A stretch of DNA of 64,000 nucleotides, taken from positions 186,001 through 250,000 of the forward strand of contig NZ_ATXE01000003.1 of NCBI RefSeq assembly GCF_000421525.1, written 5' to 3'. The notes below the pieces were generated by a model that worked only from the letters and a program-made list of their open reading frames with translations, did not search any database and had not been told where the DNA came from. Position 1 is the first letter of the stretch, and every line of letters begins with the position of its first letter. A program made the translations under genes and the position numbers. Shown here one piece after another: positions 36,847-45,363 of this stretch. The DNA is from Aestuariimicrobium kwangyangense DSM 21549. GTDB lineage: Bacteria; Actinomycetota; Actinomycetes; Propionibacteriales; Propionibacteriaceae.

Positions 36847-39120
36847 GTGACCTGTCGTGTGGTGGTGCTCGTTTCGGGCAGCGGAACGCTGCTGCAGAGC
36901 CTGCTCGACCACACCGCCGCCCGTGAGGACGTGGCCGTGGTCGCCGTCGGTTCCGATCGTGACCACATCGAGGGTCTGGCGCGGGCCGAACGTGCCGGCG
37001 TGCCCACGTTCGTCCACCCCTATGCCAAGGGCAGCGACAGGGCCGCGTGGGACGAGGAACTCACCCGGCTCGTCGATGCCCACCACCCCGACCTGGTGGT
37101 CAGCGCGGGATTCATGAAACTCGTCGGCGCCGCCTTCCTGGCCCGGTTCGGTGGGCGGACGATCAACACCCACCCCGCGCTGCTGCCCAGCTTCCCGGGC
37201 ATGCACGGCGCCCGCGATGCCCTTGCCCACGGTGTGAAGCTGACCGGTGCCACCGTCTTCATGGTCGATCCGGGCGTCGACACCGGGACCATCCTCGCCC
37301 AGGGCGCCGTGCCCGTGCTGCCCGACGACACGGTCGAGAGCCTGCACGAACGCATCAAGGTCGTGGAGCGCGACCTGTTGGTGCAGGTGGTCGACGAGTT
37401 CGCCACCGCCCACGCCACCCGACCAGGGACCAACCAGCGCACCCCCAGCATGCCGACCACCCCGGAATACCCCCAGCACGCCGAAGACCCCCAGCACGCC
37501 GAAGACCCCCAGTACACCGACCACCCCCACCAGCCAGGACAGCAGCCACCAGGAGAACTGATGAACGATCGCCTTCCCATCAAGCGAGCCCTCGTCTCGG
37601 TCTACGACAAGACCGGGCTGACCGACCTGGGGGCCGCGTTGGCGGCAGCAGGTGTCGAGATCGTGTCGACGGGTTCGACGGCCAAGACCCTGGAGGCAGC
37701 CGGTGTGGCGGTCACCCCCGTGGAGGCGGTGACGGGCTTCCCCGAGTGCCTCGACGGCCGGGTCAAGACCCTGCACCCCAAGGTGCACGCCGGCATCCTC
37801 GCGGACCGCCGTCTGGAGAGTCATCGTCAGCAACTGGACGACCTCGGCGTCGCCCCCTTCGACCTGGTCGTGGTCAACCTGTACCCGTTCACGCAGACGG
37901 TCGCCTCGGGGGCCACCCCCGACGAGTGCGTGGAGCAGATCGACATCGGCGGGCCCTCGATGGTGCGTGCCGCCGCCAAGAACCATCCGAGCGTTGCGAT
38001 CGTCACCTCACCCGCACGCTACTCGCAGGTGGCCGAGGCCCTCTCGGAGGGCGGGTTCACCTACCAGGAGCGCAAGGTGCTGGCCGCCCAGGCCTTCCAG
38101 CACACCGCCGAGTACGACATCGCGGTGGCTTCCTGGATGGGATCGGTGCTCACCGACTCGTCCGAGGGTGACGGCTTCCCGGCCTTCATCGGTGGGGCGT
38201 GGCACAAGCTCGGCACCCTGCGCTACGGCGAGAACGCCCACCAGGGCGCCGCGCTCTACTCCTACCCGGCCGGCCCCGCGGGCATCACCCAGGCCCAGCA
38301 GTTGCACGGCAAGGAGATGAGCTACAACAACTACACCGACGGTGACGCCGCCTACCGTGCCGCGTACGACTTCGAGGCGCCGGCGGTGGCGATCATCAAG
38401 CACGCCAACCCCTGCGGCATCGCCGTCGGTGCCGACGTCGCCGAAGCACACCGCAAGGCCCACGAGTGCGATCCCGTCTCGGCCTTCGGTGGGGTGATCG
38501 CCACCAACCGGCCGGTCTCGGTCGAGATGGCCAAGCAGGTCGCAGAGGTGTTCACCGAGGTGATCATCGCCCCCGCCTACGAGGAGGGTGCCGTCGAAGT
38601 GCTGCAGGCCAAGAAGAACGTGCGCATCCTGGTGGCCCCCCCGTACACCCACCGTCAGCGTCAACTGCATCCCATCTCGGGGGGTGCGCTGCTGCAGCAA
38701 CCCGACCGGATCGATGCCCCCGGTGATGCGGTCGAGAACTGGCAGTTGGTGGCCGGCGAGGCGGCCGACGAGGCCACACTTGCCGACCTCGAGTTCGCCT
38801 GGCGGGCCTGCCGGGCCGTGAAGTCGAATGCCATCCTGCTGGCCAGCGGCGGCGCCTCGGTCGGTGTGGGCATGGGTCAGGTGAACCGGGTCGACTCCTG
38901 CAAGCTGGCCGTTGAGCGCGCCGGGGACCGTGCCCCGGGCTCGGTCGCTGCCTCCGATGCGTTCTTCCCGTTCCCTGACGGGCCCCAGATCCTGCTCGAC
39001 GCCGGGGTGAAGGCGATCGTGCAGCCCGGTGGGTCGATGCGCGACGAGCAGACCATCGAGGCCGCCAGGGCAGCCGGGGTCAGCATGTACTTCACCGGTA
39101 CCCGCCACTTCTTCCACTGA
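36847..39120 (+). CDS. purNH: PurN-PurH fusion: GAR transformylase + AICAR transformylase/IMP cyclohydrolase
   Basis: One uninterrupted 757-aa reading frame. Residues 1 to about 190 are a complete PurN ([29 protein letters not shown]; the catalytic [12 protein letters not shown]; Asp in PGVDTGTIL), which adds formyl to GAR. Residues about 191-238 are a P/H/Q/E-rich linker with repeated DPQHAE. Residues 239-757 are a complete PurH: the IMP cyclohydrolase half ([22 protein letters not shown]-type [12 protein letters not shown]) and the AICAR transformylase half ([15 protein letters not shown]; ending TGTRHFFH). PurN and PurH are normally separate, adjacent genes in actinobacteria. An internal ATG at 37561 with AGGAG could still give free PurH. 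Confidence 0.9.
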   Translation: MTCRVVVLVSGSGTLLQSLLDHTAAREDVAVVAVGSDRDHIEGLARAERAGVPTFVHPYAKGSDRAAWDEELTRLVDAHHPDLVVSAGFMKLVGAAFLARFGGRTINTHPALLPSFPGMHGARDALAHGVKLTGATVFMVDPGVDTGTILAQGAVPVLPDDTVESLHERIKVVERDLLVQVVDEFATAHATRPGTNQRTPSMPTTPEYPQHAEDPQHAEDPQYTDHPHQPGQQPPGELMNDRLPIKRALVSVYDKTGLTDLGAALAAAGVEIVSTGSTAKTLEAAGVAVTPVEAVTGFPECLDGRVKTLHPKVHAGILADRRLESHRQQLDDLGVAPFDLVVVNLYPFTQTVASGATPDECVEQIDIGGPSMVRAAAKNHPSVAIVTSPARYSQVAEALSEGGFTYQERKVLAAQAFQHTAEYDIAVASWMGSVLTDSSEGDGFPAFIGGAWHKLGTLRYGENAHQGAALYSYPAGPAGITQAQQLHGKEMSYNNYTDGDAAYRAAYDFEAPAVAIIKHANPCGIAVGADVAEAHRKAHECDPVSAFGGVIATNRPVSVEMAKQVAEVFTEVIIAPAYEEGAVEVLQAKKNVRILVAPPYTHRQRQLHPISGGALLQQPDRIDAPGDAVENWQLVAGEAADEATLADLEFAWRACRAVKSNAILLASGGASVGVGMGQVNRVDSCKLAVERAGDRAPGSVAASDAFFPFPDGPQILLDAGVKAIVQPGGSMRDEQTIEAARAAGVSMYFTGTRHFFH
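37471..37524 (+). repeat. three in-frame 18-bp repeats in the PurN-PurH linker
   Basis: Units at 37471-37488, 37489-37506 (identical) and 37507-37524 (degenerate) encode P-Q-H-A-E-D and variants. Eighteen bases keeps the frame, so copy number can change without breaking the fusion. Confidence 0.85.
37551..37563 (+). promoter_or_regulatory. internal ribosome binding site and ATG at the PurH boundary
   Basis: AGGAG (37551-37555), 5 bases, then ATG 37561-37563. This is exactly where a free PurH would start ([18 protein letters not shown]), so separate PurH (37561-39120, 519 aa) may be made from the same mRNA. Confidence 0.7.
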
Positions 39121-39129
39121 GGGCGGCCG

Positions 39130-39561
39130 ATGGACGATCCCCAGATGGACGCGCCGACCGGCCCCGGCCCCGGCACGCCGGATCCCGGACCGGGTGAGAG
39201 CTCAACCGGACAGGGGGCCTCCCGTGGACGGAGAGGCCGGGAGCAGGGTGCGGAGGAGCGCCGTCGTTTCAGGCTGGCGGCCGCCGCGTCGGCGCGCGGC
39301 GTCAACCAGTGGCCGCTGCTGGCCGTGCTGGGCTGCCTGGCGGTCGCCTTCGGCGTGGTGGCCACCGGTCACTGGCGCAAGGGTGCGTTCGCCGTCGGTT
39401 GCGCGGTGCTGTTCGCCGGCTTCCTGCGCGCCGTCCTGCCCGCCAAGACGGTGGGCCTCCTGGCAGTGAGGGCGCGTTGGTTCGACACCCTTCTGCTGGT
39501 GCTCAGTGGGGGAGCGATGCTGGTGCTCACCATGCTGGTCCCGCCGTCACCCCCGCGCTGA
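39130..39561 (+). CDS. DUF3017 small membrane protein
   Basis: A 143-aa protein with a disordered, Gly/Pro/Arg-rich start of about 55 residues and then three membrane helices (QWPLLAVLGCLAVAFGVVA; GAFAVGCAVLFAGFLRAVLP; LLLVLSGGAMLVLTML). This arrangement is that of actinobacterial DUF3017, a family of unknown function often encoded between purH or folD and mdh, as here. Starts 9 bases after purN-purH, so it is probably on the same transcript. Confidence 0.82.
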   Translation: MDDPQMDAPTGPGPGTPDPGPGESSTGQGASRGRRGREQGAEERRRFRLAAAASARGVNQWPLLAVLGCLAVAFGVVATGHWRKGAFAVGCAVLFAGFLRAVLPAKTVGLLAVRARWFDTLLLVLSGGAMLVLTMLVPPSPPR

Positions 39562-39612
39562 GCGAGCCGGCCTGAGCCGTCACCCCGCCACGCGACCCGC
39601 CCGTCGACCCGA

Positions 39613-39618
39613 TAGGGT
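39613..39618 (+). promoter_or_regulatory. candidate -10 TAGGGT of mdh
   Basis: TAGGGT lies 90 bases before the mdh GTG and gives a leadered transcript; no clear -35. Confidence 0.4.
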
Positions 39619-39708
39619 CGTTCCTGACCGTCGGCCTCGTCCGATCCAGGAACGGACCTGACAGACGAGCCGCCGCACACATCCGTTCCGTGGAAAGAGG
39701 ACGACATC

Positions 39709-40698
39709 GTGACCACCACTCCCGTCAAGGTTGCAGTCACCGGCGCCGCCGGGCAGATCTGCTACAGCCTGCTGTTCCGCATCGCCAGCGGAGCGCTGCT
39801 CGGCCCCGACGTACCCGTGGAGCTTCGCCTGCTCGAGATCACCCCAGCTCTGAAGGCGCTCGAGGGCGTCGTCATGGAACTCGACGACTGTGCCTTCGGC
39901 AACGTCGCCGGCATCGAGATCGGCGACGACCCCAAGAAGGTCTTCGAGGGCGTCAACCTGGCCATGCTGGTCGGTGCCATGCCTCGCAAGGCGGGTATGG
40001 AGCGTTCCGACCTGCTGAGCGCCAACGGTGCCATCTTCACCGCGCAGGGCAAGGCCCTCAACGAGGTGGCGGCCGATGACGTCAAGGTGCTGGTGACCGG
40101 CAACCCGGCCAACACCAACGCCCTGATCGCCATGACGAACGCCCCCGACATCCCGCAGCGTCGGTTCAACGCGCTCACCCGCCTCGACCACAACCGGGCG
40201 AAGGCACAGCTGGCGCGCAAGCTGTCGGTCGGCACCGACGACATCAAGCACATGACCATCTGGGGCAATCACTCCTCGACCCAGTACCCCGACCTGTTCA
40301 ACACCCTGGTCAACGGCACCAGTGCCGCCGACCAGGTCAACGACCAGTCATGGATCGAGAAGGAGTTCATCCCCACCGTCTCGAAGCGGGGAGCAGCCAT
40401 CATCGAGGCTCGTGGACTGTCGTCGGCAGCATCGGCCGCCAACGCCACCGTCGAGCACATGCGCGACTGGGTGCTGGGCACCCCTGAGGGCGACTGGGTG
40501 TCGATGTCGGTTCCCTCCGACGGCTCCTACGGTGTTCCCGAGGGCCTGATCAGCTCGTTCCCGTGCATCGTCACCGGCGGGGAGTACCAGATCGTCCAGG
40601 GGCTCGACGTGAACGAGTTCAGCCGCTCGCGGATCGACGCCTCGGTGGCCGAGCTCGTCGAGGAGCGCGACGCCGTGAAGGGTCTGGGCCTCATCTGA
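39709..40698 (+). CDS. mdh: malate dehydrogenase
   Basis: A 329-aa NAD-dependent malate dehydrogenase of the cytosolic-like type that interconverts malate and oxaloacetate. NAD loop [15 protein letters not shown], substrate loop [27 protein letters not shown], the Asp-His relay [12 protein letters not shown] and [11 protein letters not shown], and the C-terminal [14 protein letters not shown] are all present. GTG start with AAAGAGG upstream. In propionic fermenters this enzyme feeds oxaloacetate to succinate. Confidence 0.97.
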   Translation: MTTTPVKVAVTGAAGQICYSLLFRIASGALLGPDVPVELRLLEITPALKALEGVVMELDDCAFGNVAGIEIGDDPKKVFEGVNLAMLVGAMPRKAGMERSDLLSANGAIFTAQGKALNEVAADDVKVLVTGNPANTNALIAMTNAPDIPQRRFNALTRLDHNRAKAQLARKLSVGTDDIKHMTIWGNHSSTQYPDLFNTLVNGTSAADQVNDQSWIEKEFIPTVSKRGAAIIEARGLSSAASAANATVEHMRDWVLGTPEGDWVSMSVPSDGSYGVPEGLISSFPCIVTGGEYQIVQGLDVNEFSRSRIDASVAELVEERDAVKGLGLI

Positions 40699-40728
40699 GT
40701 CCCGACGATGGTTCGGGCCTGATCTGAG
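40686..40728 (+). repeat. duplicated mdh 3' end
   Basis: GGGCCTCATCTGAG (40686-40699, holding the mdh stop) is repeated as GGGCCTGATCTGAG at 40715-40728, 29 bases later, with one change. A GC-rich stretch with short hairpins fills the rest of the gap to 40813. Confidence 0.6.
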
Positions 40729-40813
40729 CCCTGCCCATTCGGGTTCGGGCCGTCAGCACCCGGTGGGGAAAGGCCCGGACTTTCGGTCCCTGGGGACTGT
40801 CGGGCCGGCCGGA

Positions 40814-40819
40814 TAGGTT
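40814..40819 (+). promoter_or_regulatory. -10 hexamer TAGGTT of the phosphatase-PCD-VOC gene
   Basis: TAGGTT, 6 bases, then ATG at 40826: a leaderless layout. Confidence 0.6.
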
Positions 40820-40825
40820 GGGGGC

Positions 40826-42079
40826 ATGCGCCTCCACCTCATCCGGCACGGTCGCACAGCGGCCAACGTGCACCACCTGCTCGACACCGCCACGCCCGGG
40901 CACGACCTCGACGACGAGGGTCGTGCCCAGGCGGCGGTGCTGGTCGAGAAGCTGGCCGACCGTCCGATCGAGGCGATCTACGTCTCGCCGATCGCGCGCA
41001 CCCAGCAGACGGCGGCCCCGCTGGCCGACGCGCTCGGCCTGACCCCCGTGGTGCTCGATGGTCTCGCTGAGATCAAGGCCGGCGACCTGGAGATGTGGCC
41101 GGGCTTCGGGCAGTACATGCAGGTGATCGCGGCGTGGGCCACGGGCGACCTCAGCGCCACCCGGCCCGGCGGCGAGGACGGAACCACCTTCATCTCCCGC
41201 TTCGACGAGGCCATCGCCACCATCGTCGCCTCCGGCCACCGCGAGGCGGCGGCCGTCAGCCACGCCGCGGCTCTGGGCACCTGGTTGGCGGCAAGGGCAG
41301 GAGGGCCGGTGGCCGGTGACGGGTCGGAGCGCCGGCTCGGCAACACCTCGATCATCACCCTGGACGGGGACGGTGACCAGGGCTGGACCATCGTCGAGTG
41401 GGACGACGGCGCCTCCTTCTTCCAGGAGGGGTTCCAGCCCGGACGCACGCTGTTGACCCGCAGTCAGACCCGTGAACTGGCACCCGAGTGGTCGTACGTG
41501 TTGGGCCGCCTGCAGCAGGTGTTCCGGTTCCCCGACTTCCCGACGGCGGCAACCTTCGTGGGTCGAGCCGCCGAGTTCGCCGGGGTCGTCGACCACCACC
41601 CCGAACTGAGCCTTCGTTTCGACAGGGTGCACGTCGGCGTCGGCAGCCACGACTGCGGTGGGGTCACCCACCGTGACACGGCCATGGCGAACCGCCTGCT
41701 GGCCATCGCCACCGAACTGGGCGGCACCACGGTCCCCGAGAAGCTGGAGGAGTGGGAGATCGCCATCGACACCATGGACGCCGACGCGATCCGTCCGTTC
41801 TGGCAGGCGGCGACGGGGCACGACGAGATCGACGGAAGCCTGGTCGACCCGTTACGGCTCGGGCCATCGATCTGGTTCCAGCAGTTGGACGAACCCCGCC
41901 CCGTGCGCAACCGCATCCACGTCGACCTGACGGTGGCCGCCGACGAGGCACCTGCCCGGATCGAGGCGGTCGTGGCAGCGGGCGGTCGAGTGGTCGGCGG
42001 GCGGGAACCCGCGTTCACGATCCTTGCGGATGCCGACGGCAACGAGGTGTGCATCTGCACCGAACTCGGTCGCGACTGA
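40826..42079 (+). CDS. histidine phosphatase fused to PCD-like and VOC domains
   Basis: A 417-aa, three-domain protein in one frame. Residues 1 to about 190 are a phosphoglycerate-mutase-like histidine phosphatase (RHG at 7-9 in LHLIRHGRTAAN; second His in AAVSHAAALGTW). Residues about 205-300 resemble pterin-4a-carbinolamine dehydratase: FRFPDFPTAATFVGR, the VVDHHPELSL histidine pair and SHDCGGVTHRD. Residues about 305-417 resemble a VOC/glyoxalase-like domain ending in ILADADGNEVCICTE. PCD-VOC pairs occur in actinobacteria; joining them to a phosphatase looks unusual. The substrates are unknown. Confidence 0.85.
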   Translation: MRLHLIRHGRTAANVHHLLDTATPGHDLDDEGRAQAAVLVEKLADRPIEAIYVSPIARTQQTAAPLADALGLTPVVLDGLAEIKAGDLEMWPGFGQYMQVIAAWATGDLSATRPGGEDGTTFISRFDEAIATIVASGHREAAAVSHAAALGTWLAARAGGPVAGDGSERRLGNTSIITLDGDGDQGWTIVEWDDGASFFQEGFQPGRTLLTRSQTRELAPEWSYVLGRLQQVFRFPDFPTAATFVGRAAEFAGVVDHHPELSLRFDRVHVGVGSHDCGGVTHRDTAMANRLLAIATELGGTTVPEKLEEWEIAIDTMDADAIRPFWQAATGHDEIDGSLVDPLRLGPSIWFQQLDEPRPVRNRIHVDLTVAADEAPARIEAVVAAGGRVVGGREPAFTILADADGNEVCICTELGRD

Positions 42080-42084
42080 TGAGA

Positions 42085-42117
42085 CGAGGCCCCGTCCGGG
42101 TTGCGGACGGGGCCTCG
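42085..42117. terminator. strong terminator between convergent genes
   Basis: A perfect 13-base stem, CGAGGCCCCGTCC/GGACGGGGCCTCG, with a 7-base loop, 5 bases after the fusion gene's stop and before the convergent symporter. Confidence 0.85.
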
Positions 42118-42182
42118 CCATTCACACCGGTCGACCCGGGAGGGGGGTCGGGGTCGTGCCGGTGGGTCGGGGGTTGTCTTCC

Positions 42183-43841
42183 TCAGTGGGCGATGGCCCC
42201 CTCGGCGCCTGCTCCGGTCATGGAGCGGACCTCCATCTCGGCCTGCTTGTCGAGGTTGGGTTGCTCCTTCGACAGCAGCGTTCCCAGGATGCCGAGGAGG
42301 AACCCGAGCGGCACCGACACGATGGCCGGGTTGTCGAGCGGGAACCAGGCGAAGTCGGCATCGGGGAACATCGACGTCGGGGCCCCCGACACGGCCGGTG
42401 AGAAGATGATCAGCACCAGTGCGCTCACCAGCCCGCCGTAGATCGACCACAGTGATCCCTGGGTGTTGAACCTGCGCCAGTACAGCGAGAACAGGATCGA
42501 GGGAAGGTTGGCCGACGCCGCCACGGCGAAGGCCAGCGAGACCAGGAAGGCGATGTTCTGGCTCTTGGCGGCGATGCCGCCGATGATGGCGAGCACGCCG
42601 ATCACGATCACCGTGTAGCGGGCCACGCGCACCTCGGTCGCGCCGTCGGCGAGGCCACGCTTGATCACCGAGTTGTAGATGTCATGGGCGAACGAGGCCG
42701 AGGCGGTGATCGCCAACCCGGCGACGACGGCAAGGATGGTGGCGAAGGCCACCCCCGAGATCAGCGCCAGGAAGACGGTGCCACCCACGCCCTGCCCCGG
42801 CAACCAGAACGCCAGCGCCGGCGCTGCCGCGTTGGCCTTGCCGGGCAGTTCGCCGATCGTCTTCGCCCCCACGAGCCATGCAGCGCCGTAACCCAGCACG
42901 AACGTGAACAGGTAGAAGGCCCCGATCAGACCGATCGCCCACGAGACGGAACGCCGGGCCTCCTTGGCCGTGGGCACGGTGTAGAAGCGCATCAGCACGT
43001 GCGGCAGACCCGCAGTGCCGAAGACGAGTGCGATCGACAGCGACACGAACGCCAACTTCGAGGTGGACGACTTGCCGTACTTGTGCATGGGCACCGACAG
43101 GTCGACTGCCGTCCCGGAGTCGGCGGCGGACTTGTCGTTGGCCAGCCCGATCAGGTGCGAGAGGTTGAACCCGGACTTGCCCAACACCCACAAGGTCATG
43201 ATGGCTGCGCCCGTGATCAGCAGGATCGCCTTGATCATCTGCACCCACGTGGTGCCCTTCATGCCACCGATCAGCACGTAGGCGATCATCAGCACGCCCA
43301 CGACGACGATCACCAGGTCCTGCATGAGGGGAGAGGTGACACCGAGCAGCAGCGAGACCAGGCCGCCGGCGCCGGCCATCTGGGCGAGCAGGTAGAAGAA
43401 CGAGACGGCCAGGGTCGAGATGGCGGCCGCCATCCGCACCGGTCGCTGGCGCACCCGGAAGCTGAGCACGTCGGCCATCGTGTAGCGGCCGGTGTTGCGC
43501 AGTGGTTCGGCGACCAGCAGCAGCGCCACGAGCCACGCCACCAGGAAGCCGATCGAGTAGAGCAGACCGTCGTATCCCGACAGGGCGACCGCGCCGACGA
43601 TGCCCAGGAAGGATGCCGCCGACAGGTAGTCACCTGCGATGGCCAGACCGTTCTGGCGTCCCGAGAACTGGGCGCCGCCGGTGTAGAAGTCCGAGGCCTT
43701 CTTGCGACCGCCCTGGGAGACCCGGATGACGATGGTGAGGGTGACCACCACGAACACCGCGAAGATGGCGATGTTGAGCGCTGAATTGCCAAGCTTGACG
43801 CCCTCGAGGGGGGTCAGGAACAGGGGAGTGGGAACAGGCAT
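42183..43841 (-). CDS. sodium:solute symporter, ActP/MctC-like
   Basis: A 552-aa transporter of the SSS family with about 13 helices. The order GGRKKASDFYTGGAQFSGRQ, then NGLAIAGDYLSAASFLGI, and later FGTAGLPHVLMRFYTVP, matches cation:acetate symporters (ActP) and the corynebacterial monocarboxylate carrier MctC. Acetate, propionate or pyruvate are likely substrates. It follows a DUF485 gene with TGATG overlap, the standard partner order for this family. Confidence 0.9.
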   Translation of the reverse strand: MPVPTPLFLTPLEGVKLGNSALNIAIFAVFVVVTLTIVIRVSQGGRKKASDFYTGGAQFSGRQNGLAIAGDYLSAASFLGIVGAVALSGYDGLLYSIGFLVAWLVALLLVAEPLRNTGRYTMADVLSFRVRQRPVRMAAAISTLAVSFFYLLAQMAGAGGLVSLLLGVTSPLMQDLVIVVVGVLMIAYVLIGGMKGTTWVQMIKAILLITGAAIMTLWVLGKSGFNLSHLIGLANDKSAADSGTAVDLSVPMHKYGKSSTSKLAFVSLSIALVFGTAGLPHVLMRFYTVPTAKEARRSVSWAIGLIGAFYLFTFVLGYGAAWLVGAKTIGELPGKANAAAPALAFWLPGQGVGGTVFLALISGVAFATILAVVAGLAITASASFAHDIYNSVIKRGLADGATEVRVARYTVIVIGVLAIIGGIAAKSQNIAFLVSLAFAVAASANLPSILFSLYWRRFNTQGSLWSIYGGLVSALVLIIFSPAVSGAPTSMFPDADFAWFPLDNPAIVSVPLGFLLGILGTLLSKEQPNLDKQAEMEVRSMTGAGAEGAIAH

Positions 43842-44200
43842 CAGATGCGCCCTTCCAGGTCGGCACGCAGCTTGGCCGCGATCGGGTCGAGGTTGCGGTT
43901 GGCGTGGCGGATGTAGAGCCAGGTGATCGTGAACGTGCTCACGAACTGGAGCAGTCCAAGAATGATGCCGAGGTTGACCAGTCCGAACACCTTGGTGTTC
44001 ATGAAGTCGACGGCATAGGTGCTCAGCAACACGTAGAGGAAGTACCAGACCAGGAATGCGATCGACAAGGGGAACGCGAACCGACGGAAACGGGAGCGCA
44101 ATTCACCGAATTCTGCCGACTGCTGCACCTCGTGGAAGGCCGCCGCCCCGCGGGTCTGGTCGGGTTCGATGGGTGGTGAGGGGTTGGTTGGAGTCGACAT
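43841..44200 (-). CDS. DUF485 membrane protein, symporter partner
   Basis: A 119-aa protein with a hydrophilic start, then FGELRSRFRRFAFPLSIAFLVWYFLY (first helix) and a second helix after VDFMNTKVFGLVNLG, ending with the amphipathic tail YIRHANRNLDPIAAKL. This is the DUF485 pattern found next to ActP. GAGGAG lies 4 bases before the ATG at 44200. A candidate -10 TAGGGT on the minus strand lies at 44290-44295. Confidence 0.9.
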   Translation of the reverse strand: MSTPTNPSPPIEPDQTRGAAAFHEVQQSAEFGELRSRFRRFAFPLSIAFLVWYFLYVLLSTYAVDFMNTKVFGLVNLGIILGLLQFVSTFTITWLYIRHANRNLDPIAAKLRADLEGRI

Positions 44201-44350
44201 GGAGCTCCTCGGACAAGGGTCACAGGACCACGTGGCCGCCGTGCGCCTCGTTGCCCAGGACGGGACGAACCTCAGCGTTCGTCGCGCCCACCCTAGGCCA
44301 GCGGTTGCATACCCCGGGTACCACACGCCGCCACCTTCAGCTGAAGATGC

Positions 44351-44438
44351 GTCCCACCGGACGATGCCTCACTGGAAGGTCCTCACCGGAAGGTGCTCAC
44401 CGGAAGGTGCCTCACCGGAAGGTGCTCACCGGAAGATG
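44351..44438 (+). repeat. six tandem 14-17-bp repeats at the purU 3' end
   Basis: Units of CTCACCGGAAGGTG run at 44368, 44382, 44396, 44411 and 44425, with a degenerate unit at 44351. The last unit covers the final codons and stop of purU (stop 44426-44428 on the minus strand), so the array looks like copies of that gene end. It occupies half of the 225-base gap. Confidence 0.85.
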
Positions 44439-45286
44439 ACGGTGCGGACCCCGTCGAGGAAGACTCGTCGCTCCGCGAACAGCTGGACCGCGCTGGTCAG
44501 GGTGCGTGACTCCTCGTCCTGACCGATCGCCACCAGCTGGGCCACGGTTCGGGTGTGGTCGACCCGGACCACGTTCTGCTCGATGATCGGACCCTCGTCC
44601 AGGTCTGAGGTGACGAAGTGGGCGGTGGCTCCGATCAGCTTCACCCCCCGCGCGTGCGCCTGCCGATAGGGATTGGCGCCCTTGAAGCCGGGGAGGAAGG
44701 AATGGTGGATGTTGATGGCCCGACCTCCGAGGAAGGCGCACAACTCGGGAGAGAGGATCTGCATGTAGCGAGCCAGCACCACCAGCTCGATGTCATCGGC
44801 CTCGACGAGTTCTCGGACCCTGCCCTCGAACGCGGCCTTGGTCTCGGCGGTGACGGTGTGCGCCTCGAACGGGACCCCGTAGAACCCGGCCAGGTCGGCG
44901 AGATCCCCGTGGTTGGCCAGCACCCGCGGCACCTCGATCGGCAACTGCCCCGAACGCTCCCGCGCGAGCAGGTCGTTGACGCAGTGGGCGGCCTTGGTGG
45001 CCAGCACGAGGGTGCGCAGTTTTCGCCCGCGCTCCACGACCTCGAACTCGGCTGCGAACTCCTCGGCCACGGGGCGCATCCGGTCCTCGAACTCCGCTCC
45101 GTCGAGCGCCGTCTCGACCTCGAGGCGCAGGAAGAAGTGGCCGGTGTCGGTGCTCGAGAACTGCTGGAGCTCGGTGATGTTGCCTGACGCCGCGACGCAC
45201 GCACCCGAGACGGCGTGCACGATCCCGGGGCGGTCGACGCACGAGAAGGTGAGCACCCAGTGGTGCAGGGCATCGGTCTGTGGCAT
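44426..45286 (-). CDS. purU: formyltetrahydrofolate deformylase PurU
   Basis: A 286-aa enzyme that hydrolyses 10-formyl-THF to formate and THF, balancing one-carbon pools. The N-terminal ACT domain (VLTFSCVDRPGIVHAVSG, about 8-85) is followed by a formyltransferase-like domain with LVLARYMQILSP and the catalytic INIHHSFLPGFKGA, with Asp in SDLDEGPII. The ATG at 45286 follows TAGAGT by 7 bases; the longer open frame upstream is shadow. In the same window PurN-PurH use the 10-formyl-THF that PurU consumes. Confidence 0.95.
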   Translation of the reverse strand: MPQTDALHHWVLTFSCVDRPGIVHAVSGACVAASGNITELQQFSSTDTGHFFLRLEVETALDGAEFEDRMRPVAEEFAAEFEVVERGRKLRTLVLATKAAHCVNDLLARERSGQLPIEVPRVLANHGDLADLAGFYGVPFEAHTVTAETKAAFEGRVRELVEADDIELVVLARYMQILSPELCAFLGGRAINIHHSFLPGFKGANPYRQAHARGVKLIGATAHFVTSDLDEGPIIEQNVVRVDHTRTVAQLVAIGQDEESRTLTSAVQLFAERRVFLDGVRTVIFR

Positions 45287-45293
45287 GGCGACC

Positions 45294-45299
45294 ACTCTA
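45294..45299 (-). promoter_or_regulatory. -10 hexamer TAGAGT of purU
   Basis: TAGAGT on the minus strand is 7 bases before the ATG at 45286, a leaderless layout. Confidence 0.55.
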
Positions 45300-45363
45300 G
45301 GGCGGGGCGACCCTGCCGACTCCTGTCCCCGAACCGTGGGCGCCGGGCGTCGGGCCGGCGGCT

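Noticed and set aside
37400-37560. A frameshift or pseudogene at the PurN-PurH joint
   Set aside because: Both enzyme domains are complete and in the same frame, and the linker is made of in-frame repeats; nothing suggests decay.
44351-44438. CRISPR array
   Set aside because: The repeats are 14-17 bp, directly adjacent, have no spacers, and no cas genes are near.
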